Positions 7,889 to 14,454 of a stretch of 20,646 bases of DNA are shown piece after piece. The translations under genes and the position numbers were made by a program. The notes beneath the pieces were generated by a model. The model was not told the origin of the DNA. It was given only the letters and a program-made list of their open reading frames with translations, and ran no database searches. The stretch is from assembly GCA_002347185.1 (NCBI GenBank), contig DDXK01000092.1:26892-47537 (forward strand), written 5' to 3'. Position 1 is the first letter of the stretch; each line of letters starts with the position of its first letter. This DNA is from Desulfobulbaceae bacterium UBA2262 (lineage in GTDB: Bacteria > Desulfobacterota > Desulfobulbia > Desulfobulbales > Desulfurivibrionaceae).

Positions 7889-9433
7889 ATGGGGCCAGGC
7901 AAAAAAGGGAAAGATCTCGATCTTGACCAGCAGGTTGATTTTTTACGGAAAATCAGCTTTTTCCATGGGTTTGACAACCATGAACTCAAGCAGTTCCTGC
8001 AGGTGAGCAAATGGTTGCGCGTCCCGGCCAATACCATGATCATCAAGGAGAACACCACGGAGCGGGCCTTTTATATCCTGGTGAAGGGTGAGGTACGGGT
8101 GGAAAAGCAGCTTCCCGGCGGGAAGTCGATCCATCTGACCACCCTTGCCACCGGTGACTGCTTCGGCGAGATGGCCCTGGTCACGGAAATCAAGAGAACC
8201 GCCGACGTTGTTGCCAATCGCGAGTCCTTTATCCTCCGGGTGGAGCCCGACATTGTCAACACCTCCAACGTCTTTCTGCAGCTCAAATTTTACAAGCGTT
8301 TCTGCGAAAGTCTGGTGACCCGCCTCGACCTTGCCAATAAAAAGGTGGCTGGCGGCAAGGAAAGCGAAGAGAGTGGTTCTTCCGTGCTCCAGAAGGTCTT
8401 CGCCGATCAGGGCGCCCAGGAGGCCTCCCGGATCGCCCTGGTCAGGGAGCAGGGGCAGGCGGCAAAGGCGGGCAGGCAGAAGGGCGCTGACCGGGCAAGG
8501 CAGGAACTGGTCCTGCCCCCCCTGCCGGACAAGGAAAGCCGCCTGACCCCGTCAAAGCTCTATCCCAAGGTACATCCCGAGAGTATGCTGCCGGTGAATC
8601 CGTTGGTGGCGGCCGAACTCGCCCGCTTGCTGGAGAACGGCGCGGAAACTGAAAATACCCGGCGCCTCGCCGACCTGATCTCCATGGATCCCGTTCTGGC
8701 CAGCAGGGTCATCCAGACCGCCAATTCTCCCTTTTTCCGACGGGCCAGCATGGTGGGCACGGTGCCGCACGCCATGGTTATCGTTGGCGTGAAGCAGGTG
8801 CAGGAAGTGGTGGACAGCACGATCCGTTCGGCAAAAGGAGTTGCCGCCTTCAGCGGCTTTGCGACGGTGGCCCGCGATTTCTGGCAGCATGCGGTGGTGG
8901 TGGGGCGGATTGCCGAGCTGCTCAGGGAGGTGATCCGGGTCAATACTTCCGCCGATCTTTATCTCTGCGGGCTGCTGCACGATCTGGGCATGCTGGTTCT
9001 GGACGGGATTTCGCCCAATTTCTACCCGCAGCTTGCCAGGCCGCCGGAAGAGTTTCGGGATGTGGTCAAGGCGGAAAAGGAATATATCGGTGTCGACCAT
9101 GGCCAGGCAGGCGTATGGCTTGCCGAGGGCATTGGCCTGCCGCAGCCCTATCTCGACGTGATGAAGTATCACCATCTGCCGGAAAAGGCGACGACCAATC
9201 CCCTGCCCGTGGCCCTGGTGAATCTCGCCAATCTTTTCGCGTCCCTGAAGGGGGTCTGCATGGGGCAGCCCGGGGTGACGGAGCAGGATATCCTGCGCTC
9301 CTTCGCCTGGGTCCTGATCCAGGAGCAGCACAAGCCGTTCCTGGAGGTCAACACCAGCCAGTTTGTTTCCTCTTTTCTGGGGGAGTTGGACAAGACCTGG
9401 GAGGGCCTCACCGGCGATCTGCTCGTCCAGTAG
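7889..9433 (+). CDS. Cyclic nucleotide-binding domain plus HDOD domain regulatory protein
   Basis: This is a 514-residue signalling protein with no DNA-binding domain visible. Residues about 20-130 form a cNMP-binding (CRP-like) domain. The phosphate-binding cassette reads FGEMALVTEIKRTADVVA (92-109), with E94 and R103 in the positions that contact a cyclic nucleotide, so real ligand binding is plausible. A charged linker (150-225) follows. Residues about 230-440 form an HDOD domain with ISMDPVLASRVIQTANS (264-280) and a retained H364-D365 pair in LLHDLGMLVL. HDOD proteins are usually non-catalytic scaffolds in signalling. ATG 7889 was chosen because GAGGGGA precedes it; GTG 7868 is less likely. 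It starts 26 bp after mnmE and is probably cotranscribed. Target and ligand are unknown. Confidence 0.85.
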   Translation: MGPGKKGKDLDLDQQVDFLRKISFFHGFDNHELKQFLQVSKWLRVPANTMIIKENTTERAFYILVKGEVRVEKQLPGGKSIHLTTLATGDCFGEMALVTEIKRTADVVANRESFILRVEPDIVNTSNVFLQLKFYKRFCESLVTRLDLANKKVAGGKESEESGSSVLQKVFADQGAQEASRIALVREQGQAAKAGRQKGADRARQELVLPPLPDKESRLTPSKLYPKVHPESMLPVNPLVAAELARLLENGAETENTRRLADLISMDPVLASRVIQTANSPFFRRASMVGTVPHAMVIVGVKQVQEVVDSTIRSAKGVAAFSGFATVARDFWQHAVVVGRIAELLREVIRVNTSADLYLCGLLHDLGMLVLDGISPNFYPQLARPPEEFRDVVKAEKEYIGVDHGQAGVWLAEGIGLPQPYLDVMKYHHLPEKATTNPLPVALVNLANLFASLKGVCMGQPGVTEQDILRSFAWVLIQEQHKPFLEVNTSQFVSSFLGELDKTWEGLTGDLLVQ

Positions 9434-9454
9434 GCTTGCCGCTGGCTGCGGCGT

Positions 9455-9616
9455 TCAGTCCATGGGGGTGAACTGGTCCTTGCTTGCGCCGCACACCGGG
9501 CATTTCCAGTCGTCCGGCAATTCCGCGAACGGGGTTCCCGGAGCGATGCCGGAATCGGGATCTCCATCCACCGGGTCATAGACATAGCCGCAGACTGAAC
9601 ATTCGTAACGTGACAT
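9455..9616 (-). CDS. Rubredoxin
   Basis: This is a small cytoplasmic one-iron electron carrier, typical of anaerobes. There it passes electrons to oxygen-reductive or peroxide-detoxifying partners such as rubrerythrin, desulfoferrodoxin or rubredoxin:oxygen oxidoreductase. The 53-residue product is standard length. It begins MSRYECSVCGYVYDP and ends near DDWKCPVCGASKDQF. The four iron ligands are C6 and C9 (CSVCGY) and C39 and C42 (CPVCGA), with the conserved aromatic core Y4, Y11 and W37. The start at 9616 has an AAGGAG ribosome binding site on the minus strand (9623-9628). It is convergent with the cNMP-HDOD gene (21 bp between stops) and divergent from hpt. No partner oxidoreductase is in the window. 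Confidence 0.97.
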   Translation of the reverse strand: MSRYECSVCGYVYDPVDGDPDSGIAPGTPFAELPDDWKCPVCGASKDQFTPMD

Positions 9617-9638
9617 GGAAAACTCCTTTTGCGTTTTA

Positions 9639-9673
9639 CGGCACCAGTCGTGTGCTGAACGCGACTGGTGCCG
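9639..9673 (-). promoter_or_regulatory. Perfect 12-bp inverted repeat in the rubredoxin leader
   Basis: CGGCACCAGTCG (9639-9650) is the exact reverse complement of CGACTGGTGCCG (9662-9673), with an 11-nt loop. It lies between the proposed rubredoxin promoter and its start codon, ending about 10 nt before the ribosome binding site. No T-run follows on either strand, so it is either an mRNA leader structure or a protein-binding dyad rather than a terminator. Confidence 0.5.
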
Positions 9674-9706
9674 AGGAAGAAAATCGCGGGGCGGGCTTTA
9701 GCCTCT

Positions 9707-9740
9707 TTCTATTAAATAGAAGCATCGTGGGTGGCGTCAA
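9707..9740 (-). promoter_or_regulatory. Rubredoxin promoter with palindromic operator on the -10 box
   Basis: Read leftward, TTGACG (9735-9740) and TTTAAT (9711-9716) are spaced by 18 bp, each matching consensus at five of six positions. The perfect 15-bp palindrome TTCTATTAAATAGAA (9707-9721) lies exactly over the -10 box. A repressor bound there would block RNA polymerase. The regulator is unknown; a redox or iron sensor would fit rubredoxin but is only a guess. Confidence 0.5.
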
Positions 9741-9797
9741 CGATTTTCCGCGGCAGGGGCTGCGCCATGATGTCCGTGCATGATTGGGGAGTTGCGC

Positions 9798-10322
9798 ATG
9801 TTTACAAAGGAAGTGGTGCTGGAAAAGGAACGGATTGCGAGCAGGGTGAGAGAGCTCGGTCAGGCGATCACCCGTGATTACGCAGGGAAACCCCTGGTCC
9901 TGGTGGGAATCCTCAACGGGGCATTCATATTTCTCGCCGATTTGGTACGGGAGATCGATTTGCCCATTGCCATCGATTTCATCCGCGTCGCAAGCTATGG
10001 CAACAGTACCCGCTCTTCCGGGTCCATCAGATTCAGCAAGGATCTTGAGCTCGCGGTGGCGGGCAAGAATGTGCTGCTGGTGGAGGATATCGTTGATACC
10101 GGACGGACCATTGCCTGCCTCTGCGACATCCTGGTCGCGAAAAAGGCCGCCTCGGTGCGGATCTGCGCCCTCATCGACAAGAAGGAGAGGCGGGAAGTGC
10201 CGGTCGCCGTCGATTATGCGGGCTTTGCGATACAGGAGGGCTTTCTGGTCGGGTATGGACTCGACTGCGCCGAGCAGCACCGGCATTACCCGGCGGTCTA
10301 CAAGATCACCGGCGGAATTTGA
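9798..10322 (+). CDS. hpt: Hypoxanthine phosphoribosyltransferase
   Basis: This purine salvage enzyme transfers ribose-5-phosphate from PRPP to hypoxanthine (and usually guanine), giving IMP or GMP in the cytoplasm. The 174-residue product has normal length. It shows the PRPP-binding loop LLVEDIVDTGRT (93-104), the flexible-loop segment SYGNSTRSSG (66-75) and VGYGLDCAEQHRHYP (151-165), which closes over the purine. ATG 9798 was chosen over an in-frame ATG at 9780 because GGGGAG (9785-9790) lies at the right distance. The stop codon lies 2 bp before the bioA ATG, so hpt and bioA form a tight pair even though they belong to different pathways. Confidence 0.95.
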   Translation: MFTKEVVLEKERIASRVRELGQAITRDYAGKPLVLVGILNGAFIFLADLVREIDLPIAIDFIRVASYGNSTRSSGSIRFSKDLELAVAGKNVLLVEDIVDTGRTIACLCDILVAKKAASVRICALIDKKERREVPVAVDYAGFAIQEGFLVGYGLDCAEQHRHYPAVYKITGGI

Positions 10323-10324
10323 AA

Positions 10325-11677
10325 ATGTCCTTGCTTCAGGAAAAAGACCGGAAATACCTCTGGCATCCCTACACCCAGATGCATGACTATGCCGAGCGGG
10401 ATCTCCTGATCATCGACCGGGCGCAAGGGGTGCGTCTTTATGACGAAAAGGGCCGGGAATACTTCGACACCATCTCTTCCTGGTGGTGCATCGTGCACGG
10501 CCACAATCATCCCACCATCAAGGCGGCCATTGCCCGGCAGCTCGAGAAGGTGGAGCAGGTGCTGCTTGCCGGCACCAGCCATGAGGGGGCGATTCTGCTT
10601 GCCGAAAAGCTGGTCGCACTCACCCCGGCAAAGCTTGCCAAGGTCTTTTATTCGGACAACGGCTCAACAGCCTGCGAGATCGCCATCAAGATGAGCCTGC
10701 AGTACTGGCAGCATGTTGGTGAGCCGCAGCGCAGGGAGCTGGTTGCCCTTGCGCGCGGCTACCACGGCGACACCATCGGCACCATGAGTCTGGGCGGGGT
10801 CCCCGAATTTCACGGCGCCTTTGCGGGCCTGCTTTTCGATTCCCACCGTCTGCCCTCGCCCTACTGCTACCGCTGTCCCGTGGGTTGCCAGCAGGAGAGC
10901 TGCGACTGTGAATGCCTGGCCCCCTTTGCCAAGCTCCTGGCGGAAAAGGGGGAGAAGATCGCCGTCCTCATCGTGGAGCCGCTTATCCAGGCAGCCGGCG
11001 GCATGCTCATCTATCCAGTCAAGCATCTGCAAAAGGCGGCCGCCCTCTGCAAGGAGTACGGGGTGCATCTGATTCTCGACGAGGTGGCCACCGGCTTCGG
11101 CCGCACCGGCACCATGTTCGCCATGGAGCAGGCCGGAGTGGTGCCGGATTTTCTCTGTCTGTCCAAAGGGTTGACCGGCGGCTGTCTGCCCATGGCCGCC
11201 ACCCTGACCACCGATGCGGTCTATCAGGCCTTTTATGGGGATTACGCCGAGGAGAGAACTTTTTTTCACGGCCATACCTTTACCGGGAACCCGGTGGCCG
11301 CGGCGGCGGCCCTTGGCAGCCTGCAGATCTTTGCCGAAGAGGATACCCTTGCGCATCTGCCTGAAAAGATCCGCTTCCTGCAGGGCAAAATGCGGCGCTT
11401 CGCCGACTTGCCCTGGGTGGGGGACCTGCGCCAGCTCGGGATGATCTGTGCCCTGGAGCTGGTCAGGGACAAGGCTGGGAAAACCCCCTATGCCCCGGCC
11501 GAGCGGGTGGGCTGGCCGATCTATCTGGCCGGTCTCAAGGAGGGGCTCCTTCTGCGGCCCCTCGGCAATGTGATTTACCTCTGGCTGCCCCTCTCGACGA
11601 CCCTTGCCGAGATTGAAGAAATTACGGAAAGGGTGTGGCGGGTACTCTCTGATTCGCGTAATATCAAGGGGTGGTGA
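10325..11677 (+). CDS. bioA: Adenosylmethionine-8-amino-7-oxononanoate aminotransferase
   Basis: This PLP-dependent class III aminotransferase converts 8-amino-7-oxononanoate (KAPA) to 7,8-diaminopelargonate in biotin synthesis, usually with S-adenosylmethionine as amino donor. The 450-residue product shows the BioA-type start YLWHPYTQM (11-19), SSWW at 51-54, SDNGSTACE (110-118), DEVATGFGRTG (252-262) and the PLP lysine K281 in LSKGLTGG. A Cys-rich insert at 181-197 (C181, C184, C188, C193, C195, C197) could bind a metal, although a role is unproven; similar insertions occur in some non-enteric BioA proteins. Start ATG 10325 lies right behind hpt. No other bio genes are in the window, so the pathway is dispersed. 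The donor could be lysine instead of AdoMet, which sequence reading cannot settle. Confidence 0.92.
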   Translation: MSLLQEKDRKYLWHPYTQMHDYAERDLLIIDRAQGVRLYDEKGREYFDTISSWWCIVHGHNHPTIKAAIARQLEKVEQVLLAGTSHEGAILLAEKLVALTPAKLAKVFYSDNGSTACEIAIKMSLQYWQHVGEPQRRELVALARGYHGDTIGTMSLGGVPEFHGAFAGLLFDSHRLPSPYCYRCPVGCQQESCDCECLAPFAKLLAEKGEKIAVLIVEPLIQAAGGMLIYPVKHLQKAAALCKEYGVHLILDEVATGFGRTGTMFAMEQAGVVPDFLCLSKGLTGGCLPMAATLTTDAVYQAFYGDYAEERTFFHGHTFTGNPVAAAAALGSLQIFAEEDTLAHLPEKIRFLQGKMRRFADLPWVGDLRQLGMICALELVRDKAGKTPYAPAERVGWPIYLAGLKEGLLLRPLGNVIYLWLPLSTTLAEIEEITERVWRVLSDSRNIKGW

Positions 11678-11696
11678 AGCCGTCCGGAACATCAGG

Positions 11697-11773
11697 GCGC
11701 CTGTAGCTCAGCTGGATAGAGCATCGGCCTTCGAAGCCGAGTGCCGGGGGTTCGAATCCCTCCGGGCGCGCCA
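11697..11773 (+). tRNA. tRNA-Arg (anticodon UCG)
   Basis: A complete cloverleaf of 77 nt with encoded CCA. The acceptor stem GCGCCTG pairs with CGGGCGC (one G-U pair). The D stem is GCTC/GAGC with a loop containing GG. The anticodon stem TCGGC/GCCGA encloses loop CTTCGAA, giving anticodon UCG, which reads CGA. The T arm has the TTCGAAT loop and the discriminator base is G. It begins 19 bp after bioA and is probably cotranscribed with hpt-bioA or has an internal promoter. No second tRNA follows. Confidence 0.96.
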
Positions 11774-12085
11774 AAAAAACAATATGTTGTGCGTGTTTGG
11801 TCACTCTTTGATTGGGCAGTAATTTCTATTTTTTGTCCCATGGATGTCCCAATCTTGTCCATCAGGGCGAAATGGTGCGCGGCGCCGTCGAGGCTGCCCT
11901 GCCGCGGTGTCCCAGGCCATACTCCCCTTCTTTTTTTCTGCGCTTTTCTGCTCCGCCCCTTGATTTGCCTGTTGTCAATGCCGGCCTCCCCTGGCACCTT
12001 CCTCTGGCGGCAGGGCGCGGTCGTGTGCCTATTTTCCGCAGCAGCCCGGCCCTGGCCCTTACATCAAAAGCCGTGAGCAAGAGTT
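11774..12085. other. Gene-poor stretch downstream of tRNA-Arg
   Basis: I see no credible gene here. The open frames on either strand begin in or read through the tRNA and resemble known artefacts. The only structure is a three-fold TGTCC(C)A direct repeat at 11834-11861, described separately. No integrase, intrinsic terminator or second copy of the tRNA 3' end is visible. Confidence 0.6.
11834..11861 (+). repeat. Three TGTCC(C)A direct repeats at 11-bp period
   Basis: TGTCCCA (11834), TGTCCCA (11845) and TGTCCA (11856) begin exactly 11 bp apart, so they face the same side of the helix. They start 61 bp after the tRNA-Arg end. Such arrays can be protein-binding sites, including integrase arm-type sites beside tRNA attachment sites, but no integrase is present to support that. 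Confidence 0.4.
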
Positions 12086-12313
12086 ATGCATATCACCGAA
12101 CGGTTGGACAAGGAAATGGAGCTCTACGAGCAGGAGTATCTTCAGAAGTGCTGGGCGATCTATCTCGGCCGCAAGGAGATGAAGGAGCTGCTGGTCTGGG
12201 CCAGGGAAAAGGGCCTTTACGACAGTGAAGACCTTGAGGGGCGGAACCGCCCGCAGTACAAGGGGGCTCTCGTCTATGCCGTCAACGATGACACGCACCT
12301 GAACGTCGATTAG
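12086..12313 (+). CDS. Small hypothetical protein (75 aa)
   Basis: I do not recognise this family. The product is soluble, acidic and Glu/Lys/Leu-rich, with a helical first half (ITERLDKEMELYEQEYLQKCWAIYLGRKEMKELLVWAREKGLY) and a short polar tail containing RNRPQYKGALVYAV. No membrane segment, signal peptide or metal motif is visible; it has one cysteine. The composition, codon use and single clean frame resemble those of neighbouring genes, which supports real coding. The ribosome binding site is weak (a GAG-rich stretch 5-15 bp before ATG). It is convergent with dusB, with 29 bp between stops. No function should be assigned. Confidence 0.6.
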   Translation: MHITERLDKEMELYEQEYLQKCWAIYLGRKEMKELLVWAREKGLYDSEDLEGRNRPQYKGALVYAVNDDTHLNVD

Positions 12314-12342
12314 GATGCCTTCCTTTTTGCTTCCTGGTTTGC

Positions 12343-13290
12343 CTATCCGTAGCGCAGCTCCAGTTCGTTCAGGAGAGTATGGATGTCTTCCCGCCGTTGC
12401 GCCGCTTCGATCCGGCCGCGGATGGACTTGGCACTGGTCGCGCCGCGAAAGTATTTCCAGGCGTGATTCCTTATCTTGGCAAGCTCAGCCTTTTCGCCGA
12501 GCTGCTCCTCGATCAGGGCCAGGTGGCGGCGCAGGGTCCTGATCCGAAAGGCCATTGACGGCTGCGGATTTATCCGGTCCGAAAAGATCCAGGGCGCGCC
12601 CAGGGCCGCCCTGCCCAGCATCATCCCGTCACAGCCGGTTCTGGCCTGCATGGCCAGCGCCTCTTCCCGATTTTTCAGCTCGCCGTTTCCGATGACCGGG
12701 ATGGCGACCATTTTTTTGATTTCCGCCACCAATCCCCAGTCTATTTCGCCACTGAAGCCGTCGCTCCGGGTCCGGGCGTGGATGGCAAGGGCCTGAACCC
12801 CGGCATCCTCCGCCATCCTGGCAAGCCTTGGCGCGGTGATGGTCTCGTGATTCCAGCCCGAGCGGATTTTCACCGTTACCGGCTTTCTGCTCTCCCGGCA
12901 GACCTGGGTCATGATTTTTTTTGCCAGGGGCAGGTTGTTCATCAGGGCGGCGCCGGCCCCTTCCTTGAGCACCTCCTGCATGGGGCAGCCCATATTGATG
13001 TCGATGATATTACCCGGCAGCTCCGAGAGCAGGGCGGAGGCCTCTCCCATCAGGACCGGATCGCTGCCGTACAACTGGATGGCAAGGGGCTGGTCGGCCG
13101 GAATGGTGGCGAGCAGGGCGGCATGGTCGGCCGGATGGTGCAGCAGGCTTTCGGCGTTGATCATTTCCGAGTAGCAGAGGCCTGCCCCGAACTCTCGGCA
13201 GAGCAGGCGGAAGGGCAGATCGGTGCAGCCGGCCATGGGGGCGAGGACCAGGGGGGGTTTGAGGGTGAGGGGACCGATAGTCCAAATCAT
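12343..13290 (-). CDS. dusB: tRNA-dihydrouridine synthase (DusB-like)
   Basis: This FMN- and NAD(P)H-dependent enzyme reduces specific D-loop uridines of tRNA to dihydrouridine. The 315-residue product has the TIM-barrel FMN-binding start LAPMAGCTDLPFRLLCREFGA (16-36) and SEMINAE (41-47). The catalytic cysteine C102 lies in DINMGCP. VTVKIRSGW (138-146), HARTRSDGFSG (171-181), VIGNGEL (199-205) and GRAALGAPWIF follow in normal order. The start at 13290 was chosen over a much longer frame because homologous domains begin there and the 66 extra residues look non-coding. A weak AGGTCAGG precedes it. The GxxM after GCP (MQEV) departs from the usual VKKV/AKKV, a mild variation. It appears to have its own promoter at 13438-13466. 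Confidence 0.92.
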   Translation of the reverse strand: MIWTIGPLTLKPPLVLAPMAGCTDLPFRLLCREFGAGLCYSEMINAESLLHHPADHAALLATIPADQPLAIQLYGSDPVLMGEASALLSELPGNIIDINMGCPMQEVLKEGAGAALMNNLPLAKKIMTQVCRESRKPVTVKIRSGWNHETITAPRLARMAEDAGVQALAIHARTRSDGFSGEIDWGLVAEIKKMVAIPVIGNGELKNREEALAMQARTGCDGMMLGRAALGAPWIFSDRINPQPSMAFRIRTLRRHLALIEEQLGEKAELAKIRNHAWKYFRGATSAKSIRGRIEAAQRREDIHTLLNELELRYG

Positions 13291-13356
13291 TGCCTGACCT
13301 GTGGGGCGCCCGGATGCGTCCGGATGGCGTGGCCTCGAGCGTGGTGAGGGGGGAAA

Positions 13357-13379
13357 ACGAACCCCCCTGCCGGGTTCGT
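13357..13379 (-). promoter_or_regulatory. Hairpin in the dusB leader
   Basis: ACGAACCC (13357-13364) pairs perfectly with GGGTTCGT (13372-13379) around a 7-nt loop. Read leftward it is followed by TTTT and then a C-run, so it could act as a weak attenuator or merely as a stable leader structure between the promoter and dusB. Confidence 0.35.
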
Positions 13380-13437
13380 GAGGGTTGGCTGTGTGGCCTT
13401 TGGTGGTGGGCAAGGCGCCGACCGGCACAGGGAATAC

Positions 13438-13466
13438 ACTATAGAGCCTGTGCGAGAGAATGGCAA
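13438..13466 (-). promoter_or_regulatory. Sigma-70-like promoter for dusB
   Basis: Read leftward, TTGCCA (13461-13466) and TATAGT (13438-13443) are separated by 17 bp, each with five of six consensus matches. The expected start near 13431 gives a leader of about 140 nt before dusB. Confidence 0.55.
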
Positions 13467-13505
13467 ACAGGAAAGCATGGCCACGCAAGGAAGGGAGGAA
13501 AATGC

Positions 13506-13557
13506 TTGCAAATCATTAAGAGATAAATTAAATACTGAATTCTGCTGTTGCAGTATT
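13506..13557 (+). promoter_or_regulatory. AT-rich control region of the polyferredoxin gene, with dyad
   Basis: This AT-rich stretch contrasts with the GC-rich surroundings. A weak promoter can be drawn (TTGCAA 13506-13511, 17 bp, TAAATA 13529-13534). It is followed by the dyad AATACTG (13531-13537) and CAGTATT (13551-13557), 13 nt apart. An operator role is plausible but unproven. Confidence 0.3.
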
Positions 13558-13608
13558 AAATTAAATTCTTTTTAACTTTTCGACTGATTGAGCGTGGGAG
13601 AATTGACC

Positions 13609-14313
13609 ATGAAGGAAGCGCGGAATAAAAAAATCATTCAGTGGTTGCTGGCGCCACTGGTGCCCCTGGTCATCATCGGAGGTCAGTTCTATCCCTATCT
13701 TGGCTTCATCCCCATAGCCCTGCTTGGGGTTATGATGGTGCTCGTCTTTTCCCGGGGCCGGTTTTACTGCGGCTGGATCTGCGCCATGGGGGCATTCCAC
13801 GAGCGAATTCTGGCGCGGATCAGCAGAAAGGAAAGGATGCTTCCTCTTTTCAAGGCAAGCTGGTTCAGATGGTTGGTTTTTGTTCTGATGATGGGCCTGC
13901 TCGTTTCCCGGCTCATTTTGGCTGGCGGCAATCCAGAGAAGATCGGCGCCACCTTCGTGATGATGTGGACGCTCTCCACCTTTCTGGCCGTTGGTCTGGG
14001 GCTGTTCTGGAAGCCGCGCTCCTGGTGCAAGATTTGTCCCATGGCGACCTTCCAGGGCCTTTTCCCTTCCTGCAATTATGTGTTGCAGGTGGCGTCGAGC
14101 TGCAAGCAGTGCGGCATCTGCGAGAAGGTCTGTCCGTTGGAAATGAACCCGGGAGCACACAGGGAAAAAGGCTTTGTGGAGAGCGGCAAGTGCATGCGCT
14201 GCGCCAACTGCGTGCAGAATTGCCCGCGCCAGGCCCTTGCCTTCGGCCCGGCCCCGCAGGGGGAGTGCTCGGATCTCTTCAATTTCGGAGGAAGGGCCAG
14301 GGCCATCCAGTAG
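13609..14313 (+). CDS. Membrane-bound 4Fe-4S polyferredoxin, NapH/CcoG-like
   Basis: This inner-membrane electron-transfer protein of the Fer4_5/NapH/RdxA group has 234 residues. It has about four membrane segments (12-48 as two, 86-105, 115-135). Two membrane-edge Cys motifs, RFYCGWICAMGAFHE (51-65, C54 and C58) and RSWCKICPMATFQG (137-150, C140 and C143), mark the family. Two cytoplasmic 4Fe-4S clusters follow: C165-C168-C171-C175 (CKQCGICEKVCP) and C195-C198-C201-C205 (CMRCANCVQNCP). Proteins of this type pass electrons between the quinone pool or ferredoxins and redox enzymes. This copy is shorter than CcoG and has no adjacent nap, nos or cco genes, so the partner is unknown. The start is ATG 13609 with GGGAG upstream. 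Two terminators directly follow, so it is probably monocistronic. Confidence 0.85.
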   Translation: MKEARNKKIIQWLLAPLVPLVIIGGQFYPYLGFIPIALLGVMMVLVFSRGRFYCGWICAMGAFHERILARISRKERMLPLFKASWFRWLVFVLMMGLLVSRLILAGGNPEKIGATFVMMWTLSTFLAVGLGLFWKPRSWCKICPMATFQGLFPSCNYVLQVASSCKQCGICEKVCPLEMNPGAHREKGFVESGKCMRCANCVQNCPRQALAFGPAPQGECSDLFNFGGRARAIQ

Positions 14314-14334
14314 TCGCGGTTTTTCCCGATTGTG

Positions 14335-14374
14335 AAAAGGCGTTGCCGGCATTGGTCGGCAACGCCTTTTTTTT
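14335..14374 (+). terminator. Strong intrinsic terminator after the polyferredoxin gene
   Basis: A perfect 14-bp stem (AAAAGGCGTTGCCG at 14335-14348 with its complement at 14357-14370) has an 8-nt loop and a run of eight T (14367-14374). It lies 22 bp after the stop codon. The flanking A and T runs mean it may also work leftward. Confidence 0.9.
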
Positions 14375-14412
14375 GTTTCCGCGGGGAGCGCAGGGCAGGA
14401 TGTGTGAACGCC

Positions 14413-14454
14413 AAAAAAAAGGAAGCCGACTTTGCGGGGAGTCGGCTTCCTTTT
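14413..14454 (-). terminator. Second perfect terminator, best oriented leftward
   Basis: A perfect 14-bp stem (14417-14430 with 14441-14454, core GGAAGCCGAC/GTCGGCTTCC) encloses a 10-nt loop. Read leftward it is followed by eight U (A-run 14413-14420); read rightward by only four. It therefore fits the end of a minus-strand transcript, although no minus-strand gene is recognised to its right. It could also back up the preceding terminator. Confidence 0.8.

Noticed and set aside
9438..9452. GCCGC/GCGGC hairpin between the cNMP-HDOD gene and rubredoxin
   Set aside because: Only 5 bp with no T-run on either strand, so not a supportable terminator.
11692..11997. Minus-strand frame of 101 codons ending with a GGIRTPGTRLRRP-like string
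   Set aside because: The string comes from reading the tRNA-Arg gene antisense, a well-known source of spurious protein annotations. There is no ribosome binding site and no family.
11741..12228. Plus-strand frames starting inside the tRNA (GVRIPPGAP-like) and across the following spacer
   Set aside because: They begin in the tRNA T arm, have atypical composition and conflict with the better 12086 gene.
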